This document shows, in pieces, positions 40,499 through 49,327 of a stretch of DNA of 64,000 nucleotides. Numbering within the stretch: position 1 is the stretch's first letter; every line of letters starts with the position of its first letter. Source of the stretch: Glycomyces niveus (GTDB taxonomy: Bacteria > Actinomycetota > Actinomycetes > Mycobacteriales > Micromonosporaceae); the NCBI RefSeq assembly GCF_017592475.1, contig NZ_JAGFNP010000001.1, forward strand, positions 549,982 through 613,981, in the 5' to 3' direction. The translations under genes were made by a program, and so were the position numbers. The notes beneath the pieces were generated by a model. The model did not search any database. It saw nothing but the letters and a program-made list of their open reading frames with translations, and was not told the origin of the DNA.

Positions 40499-42019
40499 TC
40501 AGCGTTCTGCGGTGCGCGTGCGCAGTGCCCGGCCGACGGCGACGGCGGCGACGAGGACCAGGACCGCGGCGATGACCGCGACGGTGCGCAGGCCGTCGGT
40601 GAACGCGGTGCGGGCGGCCTCGAGGAGCGCTTCCCCGGCGGCGGCGGGCATGGCCGCTGCCGCGTGCACGGCCTCTCCCAGGGTCTGCGCCGCGGCGGCC
40701 GGGGCGTCGCCGAGCTCGGCCCGGTAGATCCCGGTCGCGAGCGACCCGAGCAGGGCCACGCCCATGGCGCCGCCGAGCTCGTACGCGGTCTCGGAGATCG
40801 CCGAGGCCGCGCCCGCCCGGTGGGCCGGGGCGGCGGCGAGGATCGCGTCGTTCGTGATCGTCTGCGCCAGCCCGGAGCCGCCGCCGATGAGCGCGAACGC
40901 GACCGCGACGACCGCGGCGCCGGCGTCGACGCCGATGAACGTCATCGCGGCGAACCCGGCGATGATGAGCACCAGACCGCCGATGACCGTGCGCACCATG
41001 CCGATCCGCTCGCTCATGCGGACCGCGAGCAGCCCGGTCACGACGGAGACGGCCATGCCCGGCAGGAGCAGCAGCCCCGCCCGCATGGGGGAGAAGCCCA
41101 GCACCAGCTGCAGGTACTGCGTCAGCAGGAACAGCGAGGAGATCATCGCGAACACGATGGTGAAGTTCGTGGCGAGCGAGGCGCTGAAGCGGCGGATACG
41201 GAACAGGCCCACGTCGAGCAGCGGGTGCTCGAGGCGCTGCTGGCGACACACGAACCACACGCCCGCGGCCGCGCCGACCGCGATCGCGGCCGCCGCCGGG
41301 ACCGTGACGCCGTGCTCGGCGATGGTCTTGACGCCGTAGACGAACGGGAACATCGCCAGGAACGACAGGGCGACGCTCGGCAGGTCGATCCGGCCCGGGT
41401 CCGGGTCCTTCGACTCCGGCAGCAGGAACGGCGCGGCGAAGAGCACGGCGATCGAGACCGGCGCGGCCATGAGGAACACCGAGCCCCACCAGAAGTGCTC
41501 GAGCAGCCAACCGCCGAGGATCGGCCCGAGGGCCGAGCCGGCCGAGAAGCCGGAGGCCCAGATGGCGATGGCGAACTTGCGCTGGCGGTCGTCGTGGAAG
41601 AGGTTCCGCATGAGCGCCAGCGTGGTCGGCATGAGGGTCGCGCCCGCGAGGCCGAGGAGGGCGCGCGCGGCGATGAGGGCCTCGGCGGTGGGCGCGTAGG
41701 CGGCCAGGACGCTCGCGGCGGCGAACGCGGCCGAGCCGATGACGAGCAGCCGGCGGCGGCCGATGCGGTCGCCGAGGGTGCCCATGGTGACCAGGAGCCC
41801 GGCGAGCACGAAGCCGTAGACGTCGACGATCCACAGCAGCTGCGAGCTGGAGGGCGCGAGGTCTTCGGACAGGAACGGCACGGCGAAGCCGAGCACCGTC
41901 ATGTCGATCGAGATGAGCAGCACCGGGAGCACCAGCACCGTGAGCGCCCAGCCCTGCTTGGCGCTGATGCGGGCGCGCGGCTCCTGCGGGGCGCGAAGCG
42001 TGGCGGCCATGGGTTTCAC
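40499..42019 (-). CDS. MFS drug exporter of the 14-helix (EmrB/QacA, DHA2) type
   Basis: The 506-residue product has 14 predicted membrane helices. It carries the DHA2 signature blocks LISIDMTVLGFAVPFL, GTLGDRIGRRRLLVIG (motif A), RALLGLAGATLMPTTLALMRNLF and GFSAGSALGPILGGWLL (motif C). Such pumps expel hydrophobic drugs or cations in exchange for protons. It is divergent from a tetR gene with a 24-nt operator between them, the classic drug-efflux arrangement. The start may be GTG at 42019 or ATG at 42010; neither has a strong ribosome-binding site. Confidence 0.93.
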   Translation of the reverse strand: MKPMAATLRAPQEPRARISAKQGWALTVLVLPVLLISIDMTVLGFAVPFLSEDLAPSSSQLLWIVDVYGFVLAGLLVTMGTLGDRIGRRRLLVIGSAAFAAASVLAAYAPTAEALIAARALLGLAGATLMPTTLALMRNLFHDDRQRKFAIAIWASGFSAGSALGPILGGWLLEHFWWGSVFLMAAPVSIAVLFAAPFLLPESKDPDPGRIDLPSVALSFLAMFPFVYGVKTIAEHGVTVPAAAAIAVGAAAGVWFVCRQQRLEHPLLDVGLFRIRRFSASLATNFTIVFAMISSLFLLTQYLQLVLGFSPMRAGLLLLPGMAVSVVTGLLAVRMSERIGMVRTVIGGLVLIIAGFAAMTFIGVDAGAAVVAVAFALIGGGSGLAQTITNDAILAAAPAHRAGAASAISETAYELGGAMGVALLGSLATGIYRAELGDAPAAAAQTLGEAVHAAAAMPAAAGEALLEAARTAFTDGLRTVAVIAAVLVLVAAVAVGRALRTRTAER

Positions 42020-42101
42020 TACTTTCTTGACGTGAGCCGCGGCACGGCTCGCGAGGCGGCATCCCAGACACCGGGCGTGCCGGAGACCGACACGCCCCTC
42101 G

Positions 42102-42125
42102 ACTGTACCGTCCGGACGGTACAGT
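42102..42125. promoter_or_regulatory. Perfect 24-nt TetR operator between the MFS and tetR genes
   Basis: The half-site ACTGTACCGTCC is followed at once by its complement, making a perfect palindrome in the 123-nt divergent promoter region. Its length and position suit a TetR dimer that represses both the pump and its own gene. Confidence 0.85.
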
Positions 42126-42142
42126 AGTCACCAGGAGGAAAC

Positions 42143-42682
42143 ATGAAAGAGCCGGAGATCACCACCCGGGACCGCATCCTGAACGCGCTCCAGCGACTGC
42201 TCGTGGATGAGGGCTCCTCGGGAGTGACCCTCGAGAAGGTCGCCGCCGCGGCGGGCGTCTCCAAAGGCGGGCTGCTGTACCACTTCAAGTCCAAGTCCGA
42301 CCTTTACGACGGCCTGGCCCGCCGCCACCGCGCCGTCGAGGAGGCCAACATCGCGAAGGCCCGCGAAAGCGGCGTCGTCGAGATGTTCCTCGAGGTCTCC
42401 TGGGTCGAATCCGAGGAGTCGGCGGCCGGACTCTGGGCGCTGCTCACCGCGCTGCGAGGCAAGGGCGAACTCTCCGAGCAGGCCCGCGCCGACGTGCTCT
42501 TCATCTTCAACGGCTGGCGCGACCTCATCCACGAACAGGTCGCCGACCCCGTGACCGCCGAGATCGTGCGCCTGGTCGGCGACGGCCTCTTCCTCTCGGC
42601 GCTGGCCGGCGCCCCGCTCCCCGACCGCGAGGTCGTGGAGCAGATCCTCCGGCGCCTGCGCATCGACGCCGCGGAGTCCTGA
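42143..42682 (+). CDS. TetR-family regulator of the adjacent MFS exporter
   Basis: The 179-residue product has a TetR helix-turn-helix (RDRILNALQRLLVDEGSSGVTLEKVAAAAGVSKGGLLYHFKSK, residues 9-51). A helical ligand domain follows, with the C-terminal layout of the TetR_C_37-like group as I recall. It likely represses the divergent pump and itself by binding the palindrome 18 nt upstream, and is released by a pump substrate. AGGAGG precedes the ATG. Confidence 0.93.
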   Translation: MKEPEITTRDRILNALQRLLVDEGSSGVTLEKVAAAAGVSKGGLLYHFKSKSDLYDGLARRHRAVEEANIAKARESGVVEMFLEVSWVESEESAAGLWALLTALRGKGELSEQARADVLFIFNGWRDLIHEQVADPVTAEIVRLVGDGLFLSALAGAPLPDREVVEQILRRLRIDAAES

Positions 42683-42701
42683 TCCCGAAACCTGAGCGGA
42701 C

Positions 42702-42707
42702 TAGTGT
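42702..42707 (+). promoter_or_regulatory. -10 box deciding the NUDIX start
   Basis: TAGTGT lies 7 nt before the GTG at 42715. An earlier in-frame GTG at 42706 falls inside this box, so the later codon is the likely leaderless start. Confidence 0.5.
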
Positions 42708-42714
42708 GGCCCTC

Positions 42715-43269
42715 GTGCATGAGTACCGAGTCCTCGACAGCGAAATCATCCACCGCGGCTGGGCCTACGAGCTGACCGCCGAGACCATCGCGATGCCCGG
42801 AGGGGGCACCGCGAAGCGCGAGTTCATCAAGCACGTCGGCGCGGTCCTCACCGTCCCGCTCGACGACCAGGGCCGCGTCGGCCTGATCCGGCAGTTCCGG
42901 GTGCCCGCCAAAGAGGTCCTGTGGGAGCTCCCGGCGGGCCTGCGCGACGTCGAAGGCGAGGACCTGGAGCTGGCCGCGCGCCGCGAGCTGGCCGAGGAGG
43001 CCGACCTCCACGCCGCCGAACTCGTCAAGCTCGGCGAGTTCTACTCCACCCCCGGCATCTCCAGCGAGGTCATCCACTACTACCTCGCCACCGGCCTCAC
43101 CCCCGTCCCCGAGGCGGACCTGCACCAGCGCACCGACGAGGAGACCCACATCGAGCTCGCCTGGTGGGACCTCGACAAGGCGCTCACCGCCGTCGCCGAA
43201 GGCGAGATCCGCAACGGCGTCTGCGCCCTCGCCCTGACGCTCACCAAGCTCCACCTCGACCGCGCCTAG
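42715..43269 (+). CDS. NUDIX hydrolase, ADP-ribose pyrophosphatase type
   Basis: The 184-residue product has a NUDIX fold with the box GLRDVEGEDLELAARRELAEEADL. It keeps the metal-binding RELxEE but ends in ADL where TGL is usual. Other blocks (FIKHVGAVLTVPLDD, RQFRVPAKEVLWELPAG, STPGISSEVIHYYLA) match ADP-ribose pyrophosphatases such as Rv1700. It hydrolyses ADP-ribose to AMP and ribose-5-phosphate. It follows pyrG in many actinobacteria; here the DUF805 and MFS/TetR genes intervene. A terminator hairpin follows. Confidence 0.9.
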   Translation: MHEYRVLDSEIIHRGWAYELTAETIAMPGGGTAKREFIKHVGAVLTVPLDDQGRVGLIRQFRVPAKEVLWELPAGLRDVEGEDLELAARRELAEEADLHAAELVKLGEFYSTPGISSEVIHYYLATGLTPVPEADLHQRTDEETHIELAWWDLDKALTAVAEGEIRNGVCALALTLTKLHLDRA

Positions 43270-43290
43270 CTGCAGAGCGCACGCTCACAT

Positions 43291-43317
43291 GGCCCGTCGC
43301 ACGTTGTGCGGCGGGCC
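43291..43317 (+). terminator. Terminator after the NUDIX gene
   Basis: GGCCCGTCGCAC pairs with GTGCGGCGGGCC (one G-U pair) around GTT, followed by TCTTTA. Confidence 0.75.
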
Positions 43318-43458
43318 TCTTTACGATCACAGCGACGACGCCGTCCGAACCGCTGACCCACAAGGAATGCGCGCTCCAGGACGTCTGGCGTCCTAGACTG
43401 CCCGTGCGGGATGCCGACCGGCCCCGAACTGGCACAACGCTTCGGAAGGAACCCGCAC

Positions 43459-44580
43459 GTGAAAGTCGCCGTCCCCCGCGAGATCAAGAACAACGAGTAC
43501 CGCGTCGCCCTCACCCCCGCCGGGGTCCACGAGCTCGTCGCCGCCGGACACGACGTCTACATCGAGACCGGGGCCGGCCTCGGCTCCGCCATCACCGACG
43601 CCGACTACCGCCACGCCGGGGCGCTCATCTACCCCGACGCCGAATCCACCTGGGACGCAGGCGACCTCGTCCTCAAGGTCAAAGAGCCGATCCAGGACGA
43701 GTTCCACCGGATGCGGCCCGGCCAGACCCTCTTCACCTACCTGCACCTCGCCGCCAGCGCCGAGTGCACCGACGCGCTCCTCGAAGCCCACATCACCGGC
43801 ATCGCCTACGAGACCGTGCAGACCGCCGACGGGCGGCTGCCGCTCCTGGCGCCCATGAGCGAGGTCGCCGGGCGGCTCGCCGTCCAGGCCGGCGCGTACC
43901 ACCTGCAGCGCCCCGAAGGCGGCCGCGGCACCCTCATGGGCGGCGTCCCCGGGACCGCGCCCGCGCGCGTGGTCATCATCGGCGCGGGCGTCTCGGGCAT
44001 GAACGCCGCCGCGATCGCCGTGGGCATGCGCGCCGACGTGGAGCTGCTCGACCTCAACATCGAGAAGCTCCACGCCGCCGACGACCTCTACCAGGGCCGC
44101 CTGCGCACCATCGTCTCCAACCGCTTCGAGGTCAAGCGCGCCTGCGCCGAAGCCGACCTCGTCATCGGCGCGGTGCTCGTGCCGGGCGCCAAGGCCCCCA
44201 CCGTGGTCGACGACGAAGTGCTCGCCGACATGAAGGACGGCGCGGTCCTCGTCGACATCGCCATCGACCAGGGCGGCTGCTTCGCGCACTCCAAGGCCAC
44301 GACGCACGACGACCCCACGTTCACCCACGCGGGCAAGCTCTTCTACTGCGTCGCGAACATGCCGGGGGCCGTGCCGAACACGTCCACGTACGCGCTGACG
44401 AACGCCACGCTCCCGTACGTCATGAAGCTCGCCAACCTCGGCTGGGCCGCGGCGCTCAAGGCCGACCCGGCCCTCGCGCGCGGCCTCAACACCTATGCGG
44501 GGCAGGTCGTCAACGAGCCGGTGGCGATCACGCACCACCTGCCGCTGAAGCCGATCGCGCAGGTGCTCGCCGAGAACTGA
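43459..44580 (+). CDS. ald: Alanine dehydrogenase
   Basis: Ald interconverts L-alanine and pyruvate plus ammonia with NAD. The 373-residue product begins VKVAVPREIKNNEYRVALTPAG and has the substrate lysine/histidine region LVLKVKEPI and TYLHLAA. The NAD-binding loop is VVIIGAGVSGMNAAAIAVGM, followed by DQGGCFAHSKATTHDDPTF and VANMPGAVPNTSTYALTNATLPY. Length is standard. GTG at 43459 has GGAAGG 9 nt upstream; the frame's earlier start lacks homology. Many actinobacteria place a xerD-type gene between the NUDIX and parA genes; here none is present. Confidence 0.97.
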   Translation: MKVAVPREIKNNEYRVALTPAGVHELVAAGHDVYIETGAGLGSAITDADYRHAGALIYPDAESTWDAGDLVLKVKEPIQDEFHRMRPGQTLFTYLHLAASAECTDALLEAHITGIAYETVQTADGRLPLLAPMSEVAGRLAVQAGAYHLQRPEGGRGTLMGGVPGTAPARVVIIGAGVSGMNAAAIAVGMRADVELLDLNIEKLHAADDLYQGRLRTIVSNRFEVKRACAEADLVIGAVLVPGAKAPTVVDDEVLADMKDGAVLVDIAIDQGGCFAHSKATTHDDPTFTHAGKLFYCVANMPGAVPNTSTYALTNATLPYVMKLANLGWAAALKADPALARGLNTYAGQVVNEPVAITHHLPLKPIAQVLAEN

Positions 44581-44655
44581 CGTCCATTCAGGTCCTGGGC
44601 CGCGCCCCGTGCAGCGGGCGAACTCACGCCGGGTGCCTCGGAGTCTCCCAAGCCG

Positions 44656-44684
44656 TCGACAGCCTCGATACACTGACGTACAGT
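44656..44684 (+). promoter_or_regulatory. Promoter of the parA-scpA region
   Basis: TCGACA (44656-44661) and TACAGT (44679-44684) are separated by 17 nt, a good sigma-70-type match. The start codon of the parA-like gene lies 67 nt downstream. Confidence 0.55.
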
Positions 44685-44751
44685 CGCTAAGACAGGCAAT
44701 GGTGAGACGCCCGGCACCCGGTGTCGACCTCGCACCCGGAGGCGCGAAGAA

Positions 44752-45678
44752 ATGAGCAGTGTGGACAGCAACGACAAATGGGCGGCCCTGCGCGGTGCCG
44801 CGCAGATGCCTCCCGCTGACGGAACCGAGGACCTGTCCTCGCCCGACCCCGAGGCCTACACGAACAAGCGCGAGATCCCGCAGCCCCAGCCGCTGGAGCG
44901 CCACGGACCGGCCCGCGTCATCGCCATGGCCAACCAGAAGGGCGGGGTCGGCAAGACCACCACGACGATCAACCTCGGTGCAGCCCTTGCCGAGTACGGC
45001 CGCAAGGTGCTCCTGGTCGACTTCGACCCGCAGGGCGCGCTCTCGGTCGGCTTCGGCACCAACCCCCACACCCTCGACCTGACCGTCTACAACCTCCTCA
45101 TGCAGGACGACGTCGACATCGACGACGTCATGGTCAAGACGAACGTCGCCGGACTGCGGCTGCTCCCCGCGAACATCGACCTCTCGGCCGCCGAGATCCA
45201 GCTCGTCAACGAGGTCGCCCGCGAGCAGACGCTCGCCCGCGTGCTGCGCCCGGTCATCCCCGACTTCGACTACATCCTCATCGACTGCCAGCCCTCCTTG
45301 GGGCTCTTGACGATCAACGCGCTCACCGCCGCGCACTCGGTGCTCGTCCCGCTCGAGTGCGAGTTCTTCTCGCTGCGCGGCGTGGCGCTGCTGCTCGACA
45401 CCGTCGACAAGGTCCGGGAGCGGCTCAACTACGACCTCGAGCTCGACGGCATCCTCGCGACCATGTACGACTCGCGCACCACGCACTCCCGCCAGGTGCT
45501 CCAGCGGGTCGTCGAAGCCTTCGGCGACAAGGTGTTCTCCACCGTCATCACCCGCACGGTGCGATTCCCCGAGACCACCGTCGCCGGCGAGCCCATCACC
45601 ACCTGGGCGCCGGCGTCCTCCGGCGCGCGCGCCTACCGCCAGCTCGCCCGGGAACTGATCGCCGCCACCGACAAATGA
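44752..45678 (+). CDS. ParA-family ATPase (scpAB-linked)
   Basis: The 308-residue product has a 50-residue variable start and then the deviant Walker A motif MANQKGGVGKTTTTINLG (about 59-76). It also has LLVDFDPQGALSVGFG and YILIDCQPSLGLLTINAL. It belongs to the ParA/Soj ATPases. No parB gene or parS site is seen next to it, and the position before scpA matches Rv1708, so it is not the chromosome-origin parA. It may position or load the Scp proteins or another cargo; this is inferred. Confidence 0.9.
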   Translation: MSSVDSNDKWAALRGAAQMPPADGTEDLSSPDPEAYTNKREIPQPQPLERHGPARVIAMANQKGGVGKTTTTINLGAALAEYGRKVLLVDFDPQGALSVGFGTNPHTLDLTVYNLLMQDDVDIDDVMVKTNVAGLRLLPANIDLSAAEIQLVNEVAREQTLARVLRPVIPDFDYILIDCQPSLGLLTINALTAAHSVLVPLECEFFSLRGVALLLDTVDKVRERLNYDLELDGILATMYDSRTTHSRQVLQRVVEAFGDKVFSTVITRTVRFPETTVAGEPITTWAPASSGARAYRQLARELIAATDK

Positions 45679-45770
45679 GCGCCGCCGACTGAGCACCGAC
45701 GGACGGGAACCCGATCGCTTTCCGGCGCTTGAAACCCCGAGTTCACCCCGTCGTGTCCGAGACGTCCGTC

Positions 45771-45776
45771 TAAGCT
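45771..45776 (+). promoter_or_regulatory. -10 box for a leaderless scpA transcript
   Basis: TAAGCT lies 7 nt before the GTG at 45784, and there is no ribosome-binding site. It supports this GTG as both transcript and translation start. Confidence 0.5.
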
Positions 45777-45783
45777 TGCGTGC

Positions 45784-46656
45784 GTGACCGACCAGCAGCC
45801 GCCCCAACTCCCGACCCAGCGGGAGGGCGAACCGGAGGAGGCCGAGAGCGGCTTCCACGTCCGGCTCGCCAACTTCGAGGGCCCGTTCGACCTGCTGCTC
45901 CAGCTCATCGGCAAGCACAAGCTCGACGTCACCGAACTCGCCCTCCACCAGGTCGCCTCCGAGTTCATCGCCTACGTGACCGGCCTCGACGACGCCTGGA
46001 ACCTCGAGGAGACCTCCGAGTTCCTGCTCATCGCCGCGACCCTCCTCGACCTCAAGACGGCCCGCCTCCTGCCCGGCACCGTCGTCGACGACGAGGAGGA
46101 CCTGGCCCTCCTCGAAGCCCGCGACCTCCTCTTCGCCCGCCTCCTGCAGTACAAGGCCTACAAGGAGGCCGCCGGGGCGCTCGCGATGTTCGTCGAGTCC
46201 GCCGCCACCCGCGTCCCCCGCAACGTCGGCCTCGAAGAGCGGTACAAAGGCCTGCTCCCCGAACTCGTCCTCGACCTCACCCCCGAGGCGCTGGCCGCCC
46301 TGGCGGGCCAGGCGATGAAGCCCAAGCCGCCGCCAACCGTCGGCACCGGCCACATCCACATGCAGCGCGTATCGGTGCGTGAGCACGCCGTCATCCTCTC
46401 CCGCCGCCTCCAGCGCGTCCAGACCGCCACCTTCCGGGCCCTGACCTCGGACTGCGAGACCCACCTCGAGGTCGTCGCCCGGTTCCTGGCGCTGCTGGAG
46501 CTGTACCGGGAGGCCCTGGTCGGGTTCGAGCAGATGCAGGCGCTCGGCGAGCTGACCGTGCGCTGGCTCGGCGGCACCGGCAACACCGAGATCGAAGTCG
46601 ACGAATACGCAGGGAGCCCTGCGGAACCGGAAGCGGGGGAGGAAGCGAGTACATGA
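45784..46656 (+). CDS. scpA: Segregation and condensation protein A
   Basis: ScpA is the kleisin that bridges the Smc ATPase heads and binds ScpB. The 290-residue product has the conserved start FHVRLANFEGPFDLLLQLIGKHKLDVTELAL (about 24-54), the helical Smc-neck binding region with LIAATLLDLKTARLLPG, and the C-terminal winged helix ending FLALLELYREALVGFEQMQALGELTVRW. A short disordered acidic tail follows. It overlaps scpB by 4 nt (ATGA). Confidence 0.95.
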   Translation: MTDQQPPQLPTQREGEPEEAESGFHVRLANFEGPFDLLLQLIGKHKLDVTELALHQVASEFIAYVTGLDDAWNLEETSEFLLIAATLLDLKTARLLPGTVVDDEEDLALLEARDLLFARLLQYKAYKEAAGALAMFVESAATRVPRNVGLEERYKGLLPELVLDLTPEALAALAGQAMKPKPPPTVGTGHIHMQRVSVREHAVILSRRLQRVQTATFRALTSDCETHLEVVARFLALLELYREALVGFEQMQALGELTVRWLGGTGNTEIEVDEYAGSPAEPEAGEEAST

Positions 46657-47411
46657 CCGAGCACGTGGGGGATTCCCTCGAACGGGACCTGGCGACCTGG
46701 AAGATGCCCGGCGCGCGCCAGGAGGCCGCGCCGCTGCGCCCCGACACGCCCGCCGACGAACCGCCCGGCGAGGGAGACGAGTACTCGAACGCGCTCGCCG
46801 CCGTTCCCGCCCAAGCGGAACCGGACGACGAACCCGAGGTCACGGCCACCAGCCCCGTCCCCGACGACGTCGACCTCGGCGCGGTCCTCGAGGCGATCCT
46901 CATGATCGCCGAAGAGCCCCTGAGCGAGGAGTTCCTCTCCTCGGTATTGGAGCGGCCACGTTCACAGGTGCGCGAGCAGCTGGGCCGACTCAGCGCCGAA
47001 TACACTGGCGACGGGCGCGGATTCGATCTGCGTCGCCAAGCCGGCGGCTGGCGCTTCTACACCCGGGCCGACTACGCCCGCTACGTGGAGCGGTTCGTGA
47101 CCGACGGCGCCTCCGCCCGCCTCACCAAGGCGGCCCTGGAGACGCTCGCCGTGGTCGCCTACCGCCAGCCGGTCACCCGCGGCCGCATCTCGGCCATCCG
47201 GGGGGTCAACTGCGACGGGGTCATGCGGACCCTGCTCGCGCGCGGCCTGGTCGAGGAGTGCGGGACGGACCCGGACGGATCGGCGACGCTCTACCGCACC
47301 ACCACCCTGTTCTTGGAGAAGATCGGACTGGACACGGTCGACCAGCTGCCTGAGCTGGCCCCGTTCCTGCCGGACGACGTGACGGATATCGAGGAAGATG
47401 AACAACGCTGA
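46653..47411 (+). CDS. scpB: Segregation and condensation protein B
   Basis: ScpB binds ScpA and completes the SMC-ScpAB condensin. The 252-residue product has a variable, Pro/Glu-rich N-terminal 70 residues. Two winged-helix domains follow, with LGAVLEAILMIAEEPLSEEFL, GGWRFYTRADYARYVERFV and the conserved LTKAALETLAVVAYRQPVTRGRISAIRGVN. It ends in an acidic tail. It overlaps scpA by 4 nt and the next gene by 14 nt, so all three are co-translated. Confidence 0.95.
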   Translation: MTEHVGDSLERDLATWKMPGARQEAAPLRPDTPADEPPGEGDEYSNALAAVPAQAEPDDEPEVTATSPVPDDVDLGAVLEAILMIAEEPLSEEFLSSVLERPRSQVREQLGRLSAEYTGDGRGFDLRRQAGGWRFYTRADYARYVERFVTDGASARLTKAALETLAVVAYRQPVTRGRISAIRGVNCDGVMRTLLARGLVEECGTDPDGSATLYRTTTLFLEKIGLDTVDQLPELAPFLPDDVTDIEEDEQR

Positions 47412-48135
47412 CGAAGAGGGCATCCGCCTGCAGAAAGTGCTGTCGCAGGCCGGGATCGCCTCCCGCCGGGCCGCCGAGGACCTGATCTCCCGCGGCAAGG
47501 TGAAGGTCAACGGCGAACCCGCCCGCCTCGGCCAGCGCGTCGACCCCGAGAAGGACGTCATCCACGTCTCGGGCAAGCGGGTCGTGACCGACGTCGACAA
47601 GGTGTACTTCGCGATCAACAAACCGCGCGGCATCGTCTCGACCATGGAGGACGACGAGGGCCGCCCCTCGCTCGCCGAGTTCACCAAGGGCATCGACCAG
47701 CGGGTCTTCCACGTCGGCCGCCTCGACACCGACTCCGAGGGCCTGATGCTGCTCACCAACGACGGGGAGCTCGCCAACCGCATCATGCACCCCTCGCACG
47801 GCCTGCCGAAGGTCTACCGGGCGCAGGTCGCGGGGATCATGGACCGCGCCACCTGGAACCGGCTCCTCAAGGGCGTCGAGCTCGAAGACGGCATGGCGAA
47901 GGCCGACAAGCTCAAGATCATCGACGAGCACGCCGGGCAGTCGTTGATCGAGATCACGATCCACGAGGGCCGCAAGCACATTGTGAGGCGGCTCATGGAC
48001 GAGGTCGGGCACCACGTCTCGCGCCTCGTGCGCACCGAGATGGGCCCCGTCCAGCTGCGGAACCTCAAGCCGGGGACGCTGCGGCGGCTCTCCCCCAACG
48101 AGATCGGGGAGCTGTTCCGCGAGGTCGGACTCTAG
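47398..48135 (+). CDS. rluB: 23S rRNA pseudouridine synthase, RluB/RsuA family
   Basis: The 245-residue product has an N-terminal S4 domain (IRLQKVLSQAGIASRRAAEDLI, residues 9-30). The RsuA/RluB catalytic domain follows, with the aspartate motif VFHVGRLDTDSEGLMLLTNDG and NKPRGIVSTM. It makes a single pseudouridine in 23S rRNA (position 2605 in E. coli). The C-terminal IHEGRKHIVRRLMDEVGHHVSRLVRTEMGP fits the family. It follows scpB with overlap, as in Rv1711. Confidence 0.93.
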   Translation: MNNADEEGIRLQKVLSQAGIASRRAAEDLISRGKVKVNGEPARLGQRVDPEKDVIHVSGKRVVTDVDKVYFAINKPRGIVSTMEDDEGRPSLAEFTKGIDQRVFHVGRLDTDSEGLMLLTNDGELANRIMHPSHGLPKVYRAQVAGIMDRATWNRLLKGVELEDGMAKADKLKIIDEHAGQSLIEITIHEGRKHIVRRLMDEVGHHVSRLVRTEMGPVQLRNLKPGTLRRLSPNEIGELFREVGL

Positions 48136-48179
48136 CTGGCTGTACTGACGCAAGGGCAAGACCCGGTTAATGTTCGGGC

Positions 48180-48554
48180 ATGTCAACCATTCTGAACGTG
48201 ATCTGGTTCGTGCTGGCCGGGCTGTGGCTCGCGATCGGCTACTTCCTGACGGGCCTGCTCTTCTGCGTCTTCATCGTGACCATCCCGTTCGGCATCGCGA
48301 ACATGCGCCTGGCCGGGTACGTGCTGTGGCCGTTCGGGCGCACCGTCGTCTACGACCAGTCGGCGGGCTGCTTCTCGCTGCTGGGCAACATCCTGTGGCT
48401 GATCCTCTTCGGCTGGGAGCTGGCGCTGGCGCACCTCGTCACCGGGTTCCTGCAGGCGATCACCATCATCGGCATCCCGCTGGCGGTGGCGAACTGGAAG
48501 ATGATCCCGATGGCGCTGTGGCCGATGGGCGCGCGGGTGGTGGAGCGCCGCTAG
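48180..48554 (+). CDS. YccF-family (DUF307) inner membrane protein
   Basis: The 124-residue product has two copies of the YccF domain: LNVIWFVLAGLWLAIGYFLTGLLFCVFIVTIPFGIANMRLA and LGNILWLILFGWELALAHLVTGFLQAITIIGIPLAVANWKMI. Each has a hydrophobic pair of helices and a P-G or P-L turn. The molecular role is unknown. It stands between rluB and cmk; no shared ribosome-binding overlap is seen. Confidence 0.9.
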   Translation: MSTILNVIWFVLAGLWLAIGYFLTGLLFCVFIVTIPFGIANMRLAGYVLWPFGRTVVYDQSAGCFSLLGNILWLILFGWELALAHLVTGFLQAITIIGIPLAVANWKMIPMALWPMGARVVERR

Positions 48555-48649
48555 CCCCCGCGAACAGTGAGGTCATTCCACACCTCACCAGGTAGAACCG
48601 GGCATGATGTAGGTTTGCTTGGTTTGCAGTTGAAGAACGGAGCGCGACA

Positions 48650-49327
48650 GTGCCTGAGCAGAAGAGCGGACCGGTCGTCGCGATCGACGGCCCGTCCGGG
48701 GCCGGGAAGTCGACCGTGGCCAAGACCTTGGCGACCGCGATCGACGCCGCGTACCTCGACACCGGCGCCATGTACCGCGCCGCGACCCTGGCGGTCCTCA
48801 ACGCCGGCGTCGACCCCTCGCAGACCGCGCAGGTCACCAAGACCGTGAAGAACGCGAAGCTCGAGTTCGGCACCACCCCCGACGACCCGTTCACCCGCGT
48901 CGACGGGGAGGACGCCGACCTGGCGATCCGCGGGGACGACGTGACGAAGGCGGTCTCGGCGGTGGCCGGGAACAAGTCGGTGCGGAAGTTCCTCATCGAC
49001 GAGCAGCGGCGCATCATCGCCGACGCCAAGGGGGGCATCGTGGTCGAGGGCCGCGACATCGTCTCGGTGGTCGCCCCCGACGCGGACGTCAAGGTGTACC
49101 TGACGGCCGACCCGGTGGAGCGCGCGAAGCGCCGCGCCGCGGAGAACGGCGCCGACGCGGACGCGACGGCGAAGGACATCGAGCGGCGGGACACCGCCGA
49201 CTCGAAGACCACCCGACCCCTGGAGGCTCCGGAGGGGGCCGTGGTGATCGACTCCACGACGCTGCCGATCGTGGAGGTAGTGGCCAAGATTCTGGCCTTG
49301 CTGAGCAACAGGGACATTGATGACTGA
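48650..49327 (+). CDS. cmk: Cytidylate kinase
   Basis: Cmk phosphorylates CMP and dCMP. The 225-residue product has the P-loop [17 protein letters not shown] (about 12-28), the substrate block [16 protein letters not shown], and [23 protein letters not shown]. It ends with [30 protein letters not shown] at 48650 follows CGGAG. It overlaps der by 8 nt. Confidence 0.95.
   Translation: MPEQKSGPVVAIDGPSGAGKSTVAKTLATAIDAAYLDTGAMYRAATLAVLNAGVDPSQTAQVTKTVKNAKLEFGTTPDDPFTRVDGEDADLAIRGDDVTKAVSAVAGNKSVRKFLIDEQRRIIADAKGGIVVEGRDIVSVVAPDADVKVYLTADPVERAKRRAAENGADADATAKDIERRDTADSKTTRPLEAPEGAVVIDSTTLPIVEVVAKILALLSNRDIDD

Noticed and set aside
44752..45678. ParA-like gene as part of a plasmid or origin partition locus
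   Set aside because: No parB gene or parS-like site is nearby, and the scpA-linked position is the conserved chromosomal one.
43393..46464. 1023-codon minus-strand frame across ald, the parA-like gene and scpA
   Set aside because: It spans three well-supported plus-strand genes and shows no recognisable domain.
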